In this document: positions 1 to 13,359 of the stretch, in pieces
Layout: each line of letters starts with the position of its first letter
Position numbering within the stretch: the first letter of the stretch is position 1
Origin: Pohlia nutans
Taxonomy: Eukaryota; Streptophyta; Bryopsida; Bryales; Mniaceae
Reading direction: 5' to 3'
Assembly (NCBI GenBank): GCA_022496805.1
Contig: CM040101.1
Span: 7,318,501-7,382,500, forward strand
DNA length: 64,000 bases
Position numbers and translations under genes: made by a program
The notes under the pieces: model-generated
The model's database searches: none
What the model was told of the DNA's origin: nothing
What the model saw: only the letters and a program-made list of their open reading frames with translations

Positions 1-141
1 GGATCACATATGCATGAAGCTAACTTCCCATAGAATCTACAATAAAAATTCCACACTGCAAAAAGTGCATGATGGATGAGAAATGATGGATGAAATCTGT
101 ACATCGTCCAAAAAATGGATGCTCAGGCAGTTAAGGGTTAA
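1..141 (+). repeat. Family 1 TTAA element, right-end fragment cut by the window edge
   Basis: The segment matches the right end of the ~577-bp element best preserved at 34430-35006. It shares the stretch around GGATCACA...GCATGAAGCTAACTTC and ends in an eroded AGGCAGTTAAGGGTTAA terminus. The left part of the element lies outside the window. Confidence 0.8.
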
Positions 142-1516
142 AGGGTTAAGCAATGTGAAGGTACCCAAAACCGACAAAATAAGATTTTTATCATGAAGTT
201 TGAAGTACACTACTTTTTGCTAATAGTACATGTGGTACTAATTCCAAAGACACGCTCTATTTTGCAAAATCATGAAATTGGCAAAGGTTTAAACTTTTAT
301 TGAGTGGGTGAAATCTTCATTTCGCACTTATTTTACATTTTAGTGTCACCTTCACTAATTACCCTCCTTCACTATAAACCCACATGCACTATTAGCAAAA
401 AGTAGTGTAGTGGTAAATGAAATAGAAGTTTTTATCATGAAGTAGAGTGGTAAATTTTTTGAATATTTTTTTCCCTCAAAATTAAATTTTTTAAAATTAT
501 TGAATGAAATACTATTTGAAACCCATGACTAACATATAGGTTCACCTATATCTAACAACAATGAGACCAATTCCCAAACATAAAGCTACTTTGTATTGGA
601 ATGGTCATAACATTTAGTAGCAAGATAAGCAAAGTGAATGAATAGCTACTAAATGTTATAGTGATGGGCAATTATCATACATGGGATCATGGGTGATAAA
701 AAGCTCCCTATTCTAATCACGCATGGGATCATGGATAATAGGAGGTTTCTTCATCATTGTAGCAACATAACATAATCGAACAGTCAACATAACATAATAG
801 TTCATAACATAAAGAGGATGTCCCCCTTTGGGGACTGGATCACTTGTTGGAAGTTGACACTGCCCATGCTCATAGCCCATGCTTCATGAAGTCAATGACC
901 TTAGATGCAAGGAACCTGCCAATTATGGAAAAGGGGGGCTTCATGAACTGCTCTATTATGTTACGAAAGAGTGAAGTCCTAGATACAAAAACTCGTCTTT
1001 TTTCTATTGGGAATGCTTTTTGGACAAGCCTGCTATGTATAATTTGTTACACCTTTGCAGATTTGAAGGGGCATGAGTCTATCCAGCTGGAGTTTGCAGA
1101 TAGTAGACTCCACGGATTTGCCTAAGCATTTCCTTAGCTAGAAGAATCCAGAAAAAAAACATATGGCATGATTGACAAAACCTAGGTTTAGGGTTCAGGA
1201 TAAGCACTTCTGAAACATGAAGCTCCACGTTGCTGGCCAAATCCTCTTTGGGGTGAAGCTTTTCAAACACATTGTCACGGAAATGCCAAAATTGTCACCG
1301 AAATATGTACACTAGATGAATTTACAGGGGGTGCTCAGGGGTGACGCACTCCAAAATGCGTGCAGCTAAAGTTGCCCCTCGGTGTGCAGCATTTGTGCAC
1401 AATTGGGCATCACTATATACTCTTTACATCCAATATAACCTACATCCTCAATACAAGCTACCTTACAGTCAATTGACGGGGGATTTAGTGTCCCAAGTTG
1501 ATATAAGGCAATGGCA
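142..1516. other. AT-rich flank and 3' UTR of the trithorax-like gene
   Basis: I see no convincing gene here. Short open frames exist but none shows a recognisable domain. The part nearest position 1516 must contain the 3' UTR of the minus-strand methyltransferase gene. Low-complexity A/T stretches occupy 160-800. Confidence 0.5.
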
Positions 1517-2485
1517 CTAATTCAATGTTCTTCTACATTCAGGAGTACCACAGAAGCAAGGGATTTTATCACCAACTTCATCGTAATTAAATTTGTAATC
1601 ATAAGTCACCTCCTCGCCAGCATAGATGTCCCTTTTGGCAAAGAAAATGACCTGTAACATAACCCACAGCATTCAGCAACTCTCCTTTTCCAAAGCCCCA
1701 AAAGCGATTATCATACAATATTCTCCACTGTATATTAGAAAGAAATCGGAAAGAAAGCCTACCTTTTTCAGGTTGTCAACACAAATCACCTTGGCAACGC
1801 AATTAGGCTGCAAAAGACCAGAAAGAAAGAATTAAAACTAATGGAATAAAATGTACAACGCTCAACTTCTGCAATGAACTTGGAAATTGACACTCTTGTA
1901 TGCAAAGAGGAAGTTTACCGAGCAAGAATGATTCACAAAACGAGCTATACCACCCTTGCGGGTAGCATCGATGATCTGCTCCGAATCTATTCTGAACAGA
2001 TAGCATGCGCCCTGGTACTGTAATCGCTTTCCAGAATGATACTCAGCTTCCCGCTTGTCTGCAACACGTAGACCCACTATCTCCCCTACGTACTCAACAA
2101 CCTGGTATCACACCAACACATACTGGTAAATAACCTCTAATGAGGCAAATCAGACGAGATTATGGTAACAAAAGACTACTGTCCAACTTATGTCTAACCA
2201 ATTGATAAGTGGAAGCGCACTTCACCAGGACAACATACTCCGGTAAAGTGCCAACTATAATAACAACTTCAAAATAAAGTCCGGTAAAATAACTGCACTT
2301 TCTGGATATACAGCTGCAAAGTTATCCTAAACCAGTTATGTTCTCCAGGTCCCATACAAACAACTGATTCTCACCACTTCTCCCTCTGCAATAAAATCCG
2401 TGGTGTAGAGTCCCAGCGCGTGAATTTCTGATTTACAGACTGCAAGTTTCCTCCAACCTTTCTTTTGCTTAAACCTTAGATATTC
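1517..2485 (-). other. SET and post-SET domain exons of the trithorax-like gene
   Basis: Four exons encode the catalytic end. Exon 2485-2375 carries [11 protein letters not shown] and [15 protein letters not shown]. Exon 2101-1919 carries [10 protein letters not shown] and the cofactor-site motif RFVNHSC. Exon 1807-1763 carries [11 protein letters not shown]. Exon 1651-1517 carries [17 protein letters not shown], then the post-[16 protein letters not shown] and the stop. The NHSC motif, the EEVTYDY tyrosines and the zinc-binding post-SET cysteines are all present, so the enzyme looks intact. All four exons begin and end in phase 0. Confidence 0.93.
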
Positions 2486-5400
2486 CTGCAGTTCCCAAGT
2501 AAAAGGATCAGCATTACTAAATAAAAGTGTTTCACGGTACATAATCTGGATTCAGGGAAACCATGTGCACTATGTATCACTTTCCTACATTTTATACATC
2601 ATGTATTTCAGAAAACATGGGACTTGATAGTTCCCTGAAAGGTTGACATATGCACCATCAATAATATCAGAGTGGCTATGATTCGACATTGTAAAGATAC
2701 CATTCTTGTTGAAGAAACTAAAGGATGCTAATAAGACTCCAGAGAATCTAAATTGTCTACTGCGTTTCTGCTGCAATATGGCCATCAAGAATTAATCTAA
2801 CCTCAATCACGACAACCAATGCAATGTCCCACTCACAAAAAGCAGGATATCTTATCCAAAATCCAATATACTACTTCAAAGCATCACAAACAACAGTCAC
2901 ATCCTTGCACTTATTGCCCAAAACAGACGTCAAGCTTACTCTGTGGTCAAATTTCATGGTCGGGTTAGTTGACTTGAGAACTCGACGAGCAGTCATTTTA
3001 CGATCACTGATCCGAAGCCATACTGCAACCTGCTCACGTGTCACAACTGTAGCTCCCTCCAAAGACATATTGTGTTGTGCCATGGCTCGTTCTTCCAGAC
3101 TCAGCCTCCCTTTGTACCCCTAAATTACAAAGAACGACATTCAGACCATCACAAGGGAAACTATTCTTTGTACAAGTTCTCCTCGAAATGGATTGACCGT
3201 GTCACCAAAGAGAACACCTTCGTAACCTCCAAAGAATGAAACATAAACCCAACATACCGTATGGCAACAATGAAAGGGAGAAAAATGACAAATGCAATAC
3301 CTCAGTACGGGCACAAGATCCTCCACTGCTAGGATAGACGTCCTCCTTCATAACATCTTCCGACTCTATACCAGAACTAATAGCATGAGTCAAACATTTC
3401 CCAAAAAAACCAACTTTATTGCTCCCGTCCTGTACAATTTCACTCTGCAACAAACCCTGCGCATAAAAGAGCAATCAAAGGAAATAATCAATAAACAAAT
3501 AAAACAGAAGGGGAAAAAAAAAAACTATGAAAAGAACGGAGACGAGATTCTATTCAAGACTAGTGTCAACGAAAAATAAAATTATAACGACAGCGAAAAA
3601 TAACAATGGCTTCCTAACCTCAACTCGCAAAACAGGAAAACAATCAGAGCACATCGTAAGTTAAAAACGTAAAGACAAAGGCACTACTTAAAAACCTCCA
3701 AAACAAACAACGGACATACCTTCTCATGGGCGCACCACACATGAAATGGAGTTGAACATTTTGGTACGCGACACTGAATGCAGGCACCACCTTTCCTCTG
3801 ACATATGGAGCATAGCTGCCAATACAGGAACACCATCGCCATAAGGTTCAAATAGCCAAATATACAAGAAATCACGTCAACTGACACAACCAGAGCCCCA
3901 TCCCAACTAGGCTAGAAATCACGACCTTCAAACGCATTCATAACCACGTGAACCACCACCAAATCATAATGATCCTCTCCCAAACCACCATAATTAACCC
4001 CTAAGCGTCTAAAACGCCCAATCACTGAACATCTGCATCACTGAACTTTGCAATGGTGGCATTTTCTCATTTTAAAGCTCTTGTTCTATACTACAAGATC
4101 AACAGGGGGTCCAATTTTCCTACACTACAGAAAATACACAATGGATGCTTTAGGGGTTACCCTCTCACTCACCGCCTTCTTTCGAGATGCTGCCACCCCT
4201 GATACATCGAACACTCCCATCGTCCCCATGTTCAGACAACGCGTTCCAGGCATCCACAACGTGCACACCATGTGCGCCCACTGCTTCGCTCCCGCGTCCT
4301 TCACGATGCTCCCCACCGTGTTGCTCTTCCTCCATTCCTCACGCCCCAATCTGCCTACTGCCCCCCTCTCCATCCCATTGCCACCACTGCTTCCAGGTTC
4401 CGGACTATCCTTCCCACAAACCTTGCAAACTGAGCCCTCATCTCTGGGTTCGGCACAATCACATGACTCGCATTCCCTCAGTTTTGTCTCCGACTTCTTT
4501 CCTGTCAGAACCCCCGCCGACTTCGCACTCGACAACTGAATGCTGTTCGTCGCTGACAGAAGGGTTTCATTGTCATCGTCCTCCTCCTCCAACACCGACG
4601 CACACGCATTCTCATTCCTCAGCTCTCGCCAGGTTTGCAGCAACCCCTGACACAAAGGTCGAGCTTTCTGGACGCGTGTCATAGCTCCACCTCCATATCC
4701 ACACAGGACACATATCTGCATCAACAAATAAATCCAATCGCCCCGTCTCAGTTCCTCCATCACCACACCCTCATCGTACTTCTGCCATTGCCAACCTCAT
4801 CACTCATATCGATAAAGACAAGGAACTAGTCAAATTACAGCCAAACTTCCTCACCGGATTGGTCACTTTGAACTTGCAAATGCGACACATCCATGGTCCC
4901 TTCGGAACCTTCGGCACCCCATAACATGCTTGGTGGACCTGTCCATGCAACGCATTCTTCTTAGCAACCATCGCAAAAAATACGTCTCAACACGGATATC
5001 GTTCACCAACCTAAGTCAACAGTGTCTCACCACAAGGAACACATCTACGATCATTCCCAATATAGCATCGGACACTCCGACCCTAGCAAGACACCACATC
5101 GACGTAATACACTACGTATGCGAACACGTAAAAGCTGCGTGGCCACCGCCCAATCCCACGCCCATGTTCAAATTCTCACCTTCACCGGACACCGGTCACA
5201 ACACAGCAGTTTGTTGTAGCTGGCTGAGCTGAACGTCCCACACACATCACATCTGCACTTCTCGCCCTGACCCAACTGATTGCCCTGAACGCCTGCACCT
5301 CCTCTTTCGTTTCTCCATGTCGAACTTCTGCCGTTCACGTCCGACGTCTGGGACTTCTCCCTCTTCTGTATCTTACCACTGCCCGCCAGATGCTCCACCA

Positions 5401-8400
5401 ACGCTCCCGTCTTCTTCTGCTCTAAACACAACCCTCTCTGACGGGAACTGTACAAAGAGAAAATGCGACATGAGAGCTTGTCAGAACCATGCTCCATATC
5501 TCACAGAATCGAACCTACAGATGTAACTGGTACAAAAACAACCTGACAGACGGCACAAACTGCACTGCATCACAATAATCCAAGTCCATTCTCGCAGAAG
5601 TATGAAATTCAAAAGCAAGCACCTTTTCAATTGTTCGCCACTATCCATCGATCCCTGGATCTCACTCACAACGCCCTCCTTCACCCTCCTCAATCCAAGC
5701 ACCATTCTTGGTTTCTTCGCACTCAGCCCTGGCAAGGACAACTCTGGTCTCCTCTTCAGCACCCCATTCCCTGTTATTCCACCCTTCGCTTGCCCTTGCC
5801 CTTGCCCTTGCAATTGCCTCAGCTTCTGGTTCTCTGCAACGCGCACTTCTTCACCTGGAACTCCTCTTCTGTCCTTTGCCTGCAACGCCTCCCGCACTGC
5901 CATATTGCTTCTCTTCGCCTTGCTTGAACGCACCTGCTTCCGAAAGGGGAAACCCTGTCCAACGAACCCCTCCTGAAGCTTCTCCTTGGAGATGCTACTG
6001 CCTGCGGCTGACGTCACTTGCGATACCTTGCACACAAATATCTCTCCCTTCTCCAATGCACCATTCTCTGCTCCTGAGCTCCAGCTCTTCCCTGCAACCT
6101 CCACCTGCGCATCTCTGCTCCGGTGCCACTCCACTTGCCTTCTCTTTGGACCCCCTGGCCTGGCGGACCTCTCGCCGCGAGGAAATGGGCACGACTTCGT
6201 TCCCAAACGCCCTGGGCCTGCTCCTGGCCCTGTTGACGGACAATCTGTCTGCACTCCTGCTGATGCTGTTGCCTGCTGTGTCCCGGCGACTCTTGGAACT
6301 GCCAAGTGATCTTCCTCCTCTGCAACCTCGAACACCGACGAGGCACCTGGCCCATGCATATCATCATCATTCTTCCCAGTTAACTCCAACATACTTCGGA
6401 CTTTCCGAATTTGCACGTCTTCTTTCCTCTGCACTTCTCTCATCCTACTACCCTCGCTTGCCTTCCATGCTACTCTCATGTCATGTGAAGGACCCGCCCA
6501 ATCATCCTTCACCTCTTTCACTTGACCACCTGTGACACCACTAGCAGACTCTACGTGCGCCTCTGACCTCTTGTTCATCATAGTACCTTCTCTCCTCGAG
6601 ATGGAATTCGCAACGCCATCTCTCAGCTTCTGCTGGACGGGCGCCCCAGAATCTTCCAACGTTCTGGCAGCGGCAGGCTGGTTCAAAATCACGCTCAGTG
6701 ACACCATCCGCCCATTTCGTGGGCTCGGTCCAGCCAAAGGCGTCCTCGGACTGCGAATGCTCTTCGTCACAGTGCCACCTGCTCTCCCAGAAACAGACCC
6801 ACAGCCTTTCATCAGAGGCCCTGCTGTTCTCAATGCTGTCGACTTTCCGGCCTCGAGCCCTCTCCTGCCATCCCCCCAGCCTGCATGACCCTCTTCCCCT
6901 GCGTCTGCTTTCCAATCTCGTGTACCAAACTTCGGCTGCTGTTGCAGCTTCGTCTGAATCCCCTTCTTCGCTTTCTGCCGGTTCACGCCTTGAGGTACCC
7001 GGATCACCAGCGTGGTCCCCGCCCTCTTCTTCGACTGATCATCGCTCAAACTCCTTGCCGCAGCCTCCAAGTTCTCCTCCGTCACATTTGTCGCCTTCAC
7101 TTCTTGGTGCCGTCTAGGAACCAACAGCTTTCGCCTCTTTGAAGAAGTCACCATCTCACCGCTCCACGCTCTCGACAGGTCGCGCTTCAAACCATCCGGT
7201 CTCGTCGCTGCCTCCTCCACATTCTTGGACCCTATTCTTGCAGTCTCCGAGGTCAACTGAGGCTCCGCTTCCTGCCCAAACGAACTCTTGCCCAGGCTGC
7301 CGTCCTTGGCGTCTCCACCATCTGCACCACCCGATCCGAGCCACTTCCATTTCATATTGCGTCTCTGTTTTCTCTCCAATTTGCCTGCCATACAAACCAT
7401 TCCGCGGGTCAGAAAACATTTGCAATCAACAACTAAAGAACCCAACTAGCATTGACAACCCTCCCTTTACTGTGACGGATATGAAAATTGATGCACACAA
7501 GGATCCCCACAAAACCACTCGCCTGTGCTTGCCCTCGGCTCATTGCCTTCCACCTCATTGTCTAATTCCATCTCCGATCTCCCAAGGCACCCTCCTGTAT
7601 GCCCCCTCATTCCCCCTCTCTTCACCACCAGCCTTTGCCCAGCCACGTTGCTGGATGATGGACATCCCAACGACGATGGAGATCCCACCACCTTGCACTG
7701 ATCCTCTAATGCCGATGACAGTGCATTCGTCTGTCTCCCCACTCCCATGTCGACACCGTCCGAAGAGCAGCATTTCCCTATCCCGGACCCTTCATCCACT
7801 ACACTAGGCACGCCTGTCGTGTGCGACCCTTGCAGCACCCCAGGGCCTCCCTTCTCACTCAAAACACACCCTCCATCCGAAAGCCTGCTCGAAACATTCT
7901 CTGACCTGTTGGAACAAACTCCTATGTTCGGCGAAGCCTCACCTGCTGTCCGTGGACTGCCTCTCCCTCCTACTGCTGCTGCACCCTTAGCAGCGGTGTC
8001 CGAGAACACGTCTTCTTCATTCCCGCGTTCATCGCCCACCTCCTCCACGCCAGAGTCCACAGTGCACTTTCTGACATCCATGTCTGGCTGCTTGACCTGT
8101 GAGGGGTCCTTCGTACCATTGTGCTCGCCTTCCCCCTTCCTTGAAGCCTCCAATGTGCTTGCAAGAATCGTCTTTTCCTTCAAGCAAACTTGTCCCGCGA
8201 GCCTGCAAAATAATCACGACCCACCCATCCTTAAGTCATCAGCATCAGCATCAAATGCACAAAGCTGGCATCTGCTTTCCGGCACAAGCAGCACTACTCC
8301 CAAACTCAACAGCCACTATCAAAATTTGCCCCGATTGCACACATCTGTCTCTGTACCCGCCTCACACTTTCCAACGCTAATGTCGCACTCAGCTAGCCCC

Positions 8401-11400
8401 TCACCTTGGCACAGCTTGCCCTCTCACCGAAGGACTCGCCTTCCTACATTTCAAACAGCTGCACTGGGTGTCCTCTCCGCTCAATGCCGGAACTTCCAGG
8501 CCCTCCTTTGGACTCGCCGCATTCATTGCCAAACCTCTTGCATCCAAATCTGCAACAGCCACTTACAACTCTGTTAGACAATCGCCATGCCTGACTGCAA
8601 CTTTAACGCCACTCAATTTCCTGACCAACACTCCCAGGCACACAAACCCGCATGATTCCCAGGAGAGCACACACGCATCACGAACCTAAAAACCAACTCA
8701 TACCCACAGCAATGCGAGCTACATGGAATACAACCGGAGATTGCACATCAATGTGCTCACCTTCCTTGCCCTTGCCTTCACCATGACCTTGACTCAACTT
8801 GCTCGGAATCACTTCGTCATTCTCCACCTTGGATGATTCCAATCCAGGATTCGCCATGCCCTCTGCCTCAGGACCGCCCCGCGACCGCTCTCTCCCTTGC
8901 CTGTCCATCACGGTGCCCTGTTGCTCCTCACTCCGCCACTCCCTTCCATTTCTATTCGTCATCAAACTCTGACGCATTTGCAACTTCTGTTCATCGACCG
9001 ATATTCTTCCCAACTCCACTAGTCTCTCTACCACATGCTGCTGCTCCATAAACGTCAAACCCGGCTGGTCTCGCATCTGAAATGCACGCAGGTTCGGATC
9101 CTGCTCCACCCGGAAGGTGGATCCGTTTGCACACCCCAGCTCCGACTCGTTCTGGGCCAGCTGATCTCTCACCAGTAACTCCAGAAAGCTCGCACGCTGG
9201 CCACTCACACAATTGGACCGGCCATACGCATCCAACTGGCCAAACGACTGAGCTTCCGCTCGACTAGTACTCGCCATAAAGCCATTCAGCTGTGGGCCTG
9301 CTGCTGGACCTTCCAGTCCCATTGCTCGGTAAGTGAACGACGACTGGATAGCCGTCTCCAGGAGCCTTTGCCCCGTCTTCTTGTTCAGCTGCTCCAGCAC
9401 CCCCGAACTCAGCGAATCCAACGTCGTCCTGTTCTCCAACGCCACAGCTGTGTACGGTAACAACTTCGCCGCCAACTTCTCTGACCCGGATGGCTCTCTT
9501 GGGGACTGAAGATCTCCGCTCCTGCTCGACATGTCCGACTGATTCTGCAACGATTCCAGGGACATCAGCTTCTCTTGAAGCTCCGACACGCCATCCGCTC
9601 TGATCTCAGCTTGCGAAGCATTATGCGGCATCTGCCGAGGGCTCTTACTAATTGCAGTGGAATTAGCTGCTGACTCTGGCTCTTCTCCACACCTCTCCAC
9701 AATACCATTCTCCAGATTCTCGGCAGAGCTTCCGTGGACCGACTGGCATGCGCCCTCCTGATCTCTCGTCTGACTGGGAATACCAGAAAAGTTGGGCAGG
9801 TTCGCTGGATTGAACTGCTCAAGGTTGTGCTGCAACTTTCCGTCCCACACTGTCAAACACCCACATTATTACCACATGAGTCAAGGATACCAAGCGCTTG
9901 CATTCCCATCTCGTATTGGTTTCGACAAAACAAGCAACTTCCTACACCCTACTGCACCAGATGAGGTACAGAGGACGACAGAATTGAGAGAGAGCCACTC
10001 ATTTGAATAATACCACACAAAGCAATAACATGATGCGTTCAGCGGTTCAGCCAACAACCTTTGCTCATGACTTGCTCGAACAAATGAGACTTCGGATGCT
10101 CCACACTCGATGTTGCAATGGAGGAGAAAGACGTCCCGGGCGCCTGCGTCTGCTGAGATGGCTGCCCCAACCGAAGCTCAAAACTTGACGAGATGTCAGC
10201 GTCTCTCATTCGAGATTCCTGCCCCTCGCTCAATCTTGTCGCCAGTGGATGGTTCGCCCCTTTCCTCAAACCACCGCTCATCTGCTGCTGCTGTTCCATA
10301 AAAGTATTATATCGCGGACCTCCACCATTGTTCATGAGACCGTTGTACCCGTTGCTCATGGGTACGTGGCCCATGCTCTGAAACGTGCTACTGGCCCCCA
10401 TGTTCACATGAGCCCTGGAATAGTGATTCTCGTGCGTGGAACTGGCTGAGTAGAACTGATTCCCCGACGTCATGCTCTTGTGAGATTGCCCGTAGCTCTT
10501 CAGCACTGCCTCCCTTGAATCCAGCATGCCACCGTTGTTCCCGGTGCTACTCAACACACCGTACTTGGTGTTGGCGATCGACTCCGTCGCATGGAGAGTC
10601 GAAGCATTCCCGTTCGACAGCAAGGCATCCCACATCTGCTGTGTCGTCACTCTGTTCTTCATCACCGGATTGCTCGCGCCGCACAACACATCCACCTCTT
10701 TCTGGCAACTCCGAGTCACTGACGCTGCTGCTTTGTACTTCCCGTTGCTGTGCCCTGCCTCCATGGGGGGACACCCATCCAGCCACTCCCATCCCACGCT
10801 GTCCTCAGGGACCTTCACCTGCCAACCAAAACACCCAAATCCAGTCAGCACAACCGAGCACCTGCGCAACCCTCCCTTTCATGCGGCAACACATGACATA
10901 GTGGACACCAAGCAGTGAACTAAGCGGCACTTCCACATGACCCCTTCACAAACAAAAAGCTTGAACACCATTCTTCGTGCACATGCTCATCCAGTGCTTA
11001 CCCCATACTGCGAGAAAAACGACTTTCGCCATTGCACCAAGGTATCACCTCCCTCCATGTACACCACCTCGCCAGGATTTGCAGCATTGACACCTACATG
11101 CTGCGAACAATCACCGCACCACACAATATCCCTTTAGTCGTTCATGGTTGGCGAACCAAGCCAAATGAGTCACATCTGTATCCACTACTCACCCCAGACC
11201 CACATCAGGCACCGCTGCATGACAATCCAGCTGCTTGTCACTGGATCGCGGTGCCCTTCGTCAGCACATTCACGCATGATCAACACAACAGGCACTCTCA
11301 GAACGAAGAAACAGGTTCGATCCACATACCTGGCTGAACTTCGCTACTGACATATGAAGACCGTGGCAGGAGCAAGTAACGCCCAGGCGCCCGGCCTCAC

Positions 11401-13359
11401 TCAACCCCAGCTTCCCAACTGCCAAAACACACTCCACAATCGTCAGATCAATTGCAATCCTCGTACTGTCACCGGGCGTTCCACACCTGCTCACCAAGCT
11501 AGCTACGCATCAAAAGTCATCAATCTCCGCCCCGATACCGTTCGCAGGACGCATGGAACCAGCATGCAAGTAACGTTCAATATCAAGACATCAGACAAGC
11601 AAAACGAACAACAGCTCGTCAGAAATCCCAGCTTGTGGTGAGCAGTCGACCTTCAACAAGCAACCGGTATCCGAAACTCAGCGCATTAAATCTACTCCTC
11701 CCCGCAACAATTAGGCAGTCATGTGCCCGATACCACCGACCAGATGGAGAAATATGAGAAGGACAACGTCTACCATCCCTCGAGTACATGTACTGCCATG
11801 GAAAGAGCAAGTGGTACAAGGCTCTGTGAAGACACTCACCGACAGGAACCCCGAAGTAGCTGATGCAGTAAACTGGGAGCCCTCCTGAAGAAGCCGGGGC
11901 TGGGGCCGAGTGAGACTTACTCAGTAAACGGGACCCCGTAGCATGCAACGGAGCTAAAACACCACCTTTGCAGGAGTCCCCGCCGTTGGTCGAAAACAGA
12001 GTAGAGCTGCTTTGGTTCCGTTGCTGCCTCTGCCTCGCCGGCTCCGTGGACCACTGTGATGAGGGAAGATGCCAGCTCCCCTCCATCCCCAGCTCCCTTG
12101 TGCCCCTGCCGAAACTCAAGCTGCTCTGCGTCAAAAACTCCGCAACCGGTGCCCTGGACCCGTTCACAGTCGGCAAACTATCTTGCACTCTTCCGCCAGT
12201 CATGACGCTGCTGAAGTCCCTACCTTGACCCAGCGATGCATCCGCCCCTGCACTAGACTTTGCACCCCCGTCCCCACGAGACAGGATGGAAGGACTCTGC
12301 AAAGGCCACCCGCTGTAGCCCCCGATATCTGGCAGATTCATCTGACTGAACTGAGAGAGGGAAGCAGCATATGGTGATCGGCCACTCAGAGACGAAGCGT
12401 AACTCGGCCTGCCCACATGCTGTTGGGGCGCTGAAACCATGGCCACTAGTTCCGACCTCAGCTTGTCTGGATGGAGTACTTGGGAATTGAAATTCATCAT
12501 ATTCGGAAGCATCGGCTCCTGCCTGAAGGTTCGCTCGATGACGCACACCTCCTTGGCCATGTAAGGCTGCGAAAACTGCCTTGGGTCCATGTTGAACTGC
12601 GACACACGCAAACACCCAAGCCACAGAGGAGATCAGCATTTTTGTGCACCACTCCCCACAAGCATTCACACTATCTGCACCTATGGTGTACAAACATCAC
12701 ACCGACAGAAGTATCAAGCCTATCCACAGGCAACTGGCCTCACGCTCGTCCCTGTAATTCTTGCTTCACCTTTCTGACAACCTGCAAAGGGCATGTTTAC
12801 CCTAAAGTTCTTGGCTGCCTAAAGGGCCTCAGTAAATAAACATAATGAGGAGAAGAATGGTAGATTCTGCTGATCGGAAAGAAACGCTGGACATCGTGGT
12901 CCCGTGAACGAGAGCCTCGCTTATCTCAGTGACTGTTATTGCTCTCGAATGTCGCTCTCCTAAAATTTGCGTCCTACCATTTCCCGTGTATGCTGTTTGT
13001 TCCACAGTTTGTATGAAAGGCTATTCAAGTGTCCAAGGGCCTCCTTCTGTTAAACCCTAACAGCTACAATCGATAAGTCACTCCTTACTTTCCATCGCCC
13101 TCTCCCTTGTCAACCCCATCGAAATTTGGACAGTGCTGAAGGCATGTTGCACGCATTCAGAAAAGCAGACAAAGAGGTTCCGACTAACGCCGTCACAGAC
13201 ACTGCCAATGGCATTTCCTCATCACTCCAAGCGACCAATTCCTTCCTGAAAGAAATCTTTCGAAATATGAGTGGTTACCTGGTTGGTTGTCGATGGACCA
13301 GGCTGCGCGGATGATTTGATTGAGGATGCCCTCATGTTCCACATCTCCTCCATGGTCAT
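1517..13359 (-). CDS. Trithorax-type histone-lysine methyltransferase (PHD, ePHD, SET, post-SET), ~2400 aa
   Basis: Nineteen coding exons can be joined in frame with GT-AG junctions: 13359-13279, 12596-11840, 11346-11330, 11100-11002, 10818-10059, 9849-8761, 8549-8405, 8202-7499, 7384-5623, 5447-5180, 4938-4855, 4715-4173, 3815-3720, 3444-3301, 3119-2940, 2485-2375, 2101-1919, 1807-1763, 1651-1517. The sum is 7203 nt (2400 aa). The start ATG is preceded by an in-frame TGA. Residues 1 to ~1860 are low-complexity, rich in Ser, Gln, Gly and Lys, with no domain I recognise. Residues ~1867-1935 form a PHD finger ([33 protein letters not shown]). Residues ~2070-2135 form an extended PHD ([29 protein letters not shown]). 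Residues ~2245-2400 are SET plus post-SET. The family is nuclear and typically methylates H3K4. No PWWP or FYR domain is visible. The exon 8 donor (7499 or 7511) and the 17-nt exon 3 are the least certain points. Confidence 0.9.
3301..5447 (-). other. PHD / extended-PHD exons of the trithorax-like gene
   Basis: Exons 5447-5180, 4938-4855, 4715-4173, 3815-3720 and 3444-3301 encode a PHD finger followed by an ePHD. The zinc ligands are split over exon borders: CDVC/CCDRC end exon 10, VHQACYG and CRIC are in exon 11, and [13 protein letters not shown] opens exon 12. The second half of the ePHD ([15 protein letters not shown] ... HVWCAHEK) is a separate 96-nt exon. PHD/ePHD modules in this family bind histone tails. 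An acidic insert (EEEDDD) of about 100 residues separates the two modules. Confidence 0.88.

Noticed and set aside
4048..8577. Long plus-strand open frames (for example 4048-4539, 5708-6535, 7139-7807, 7747-8577)
   Set aside because: They lie opposite the trithorax-like coding exons, are Ser/Pro/His-rich shadows, and show no domain, splice support or good start context.
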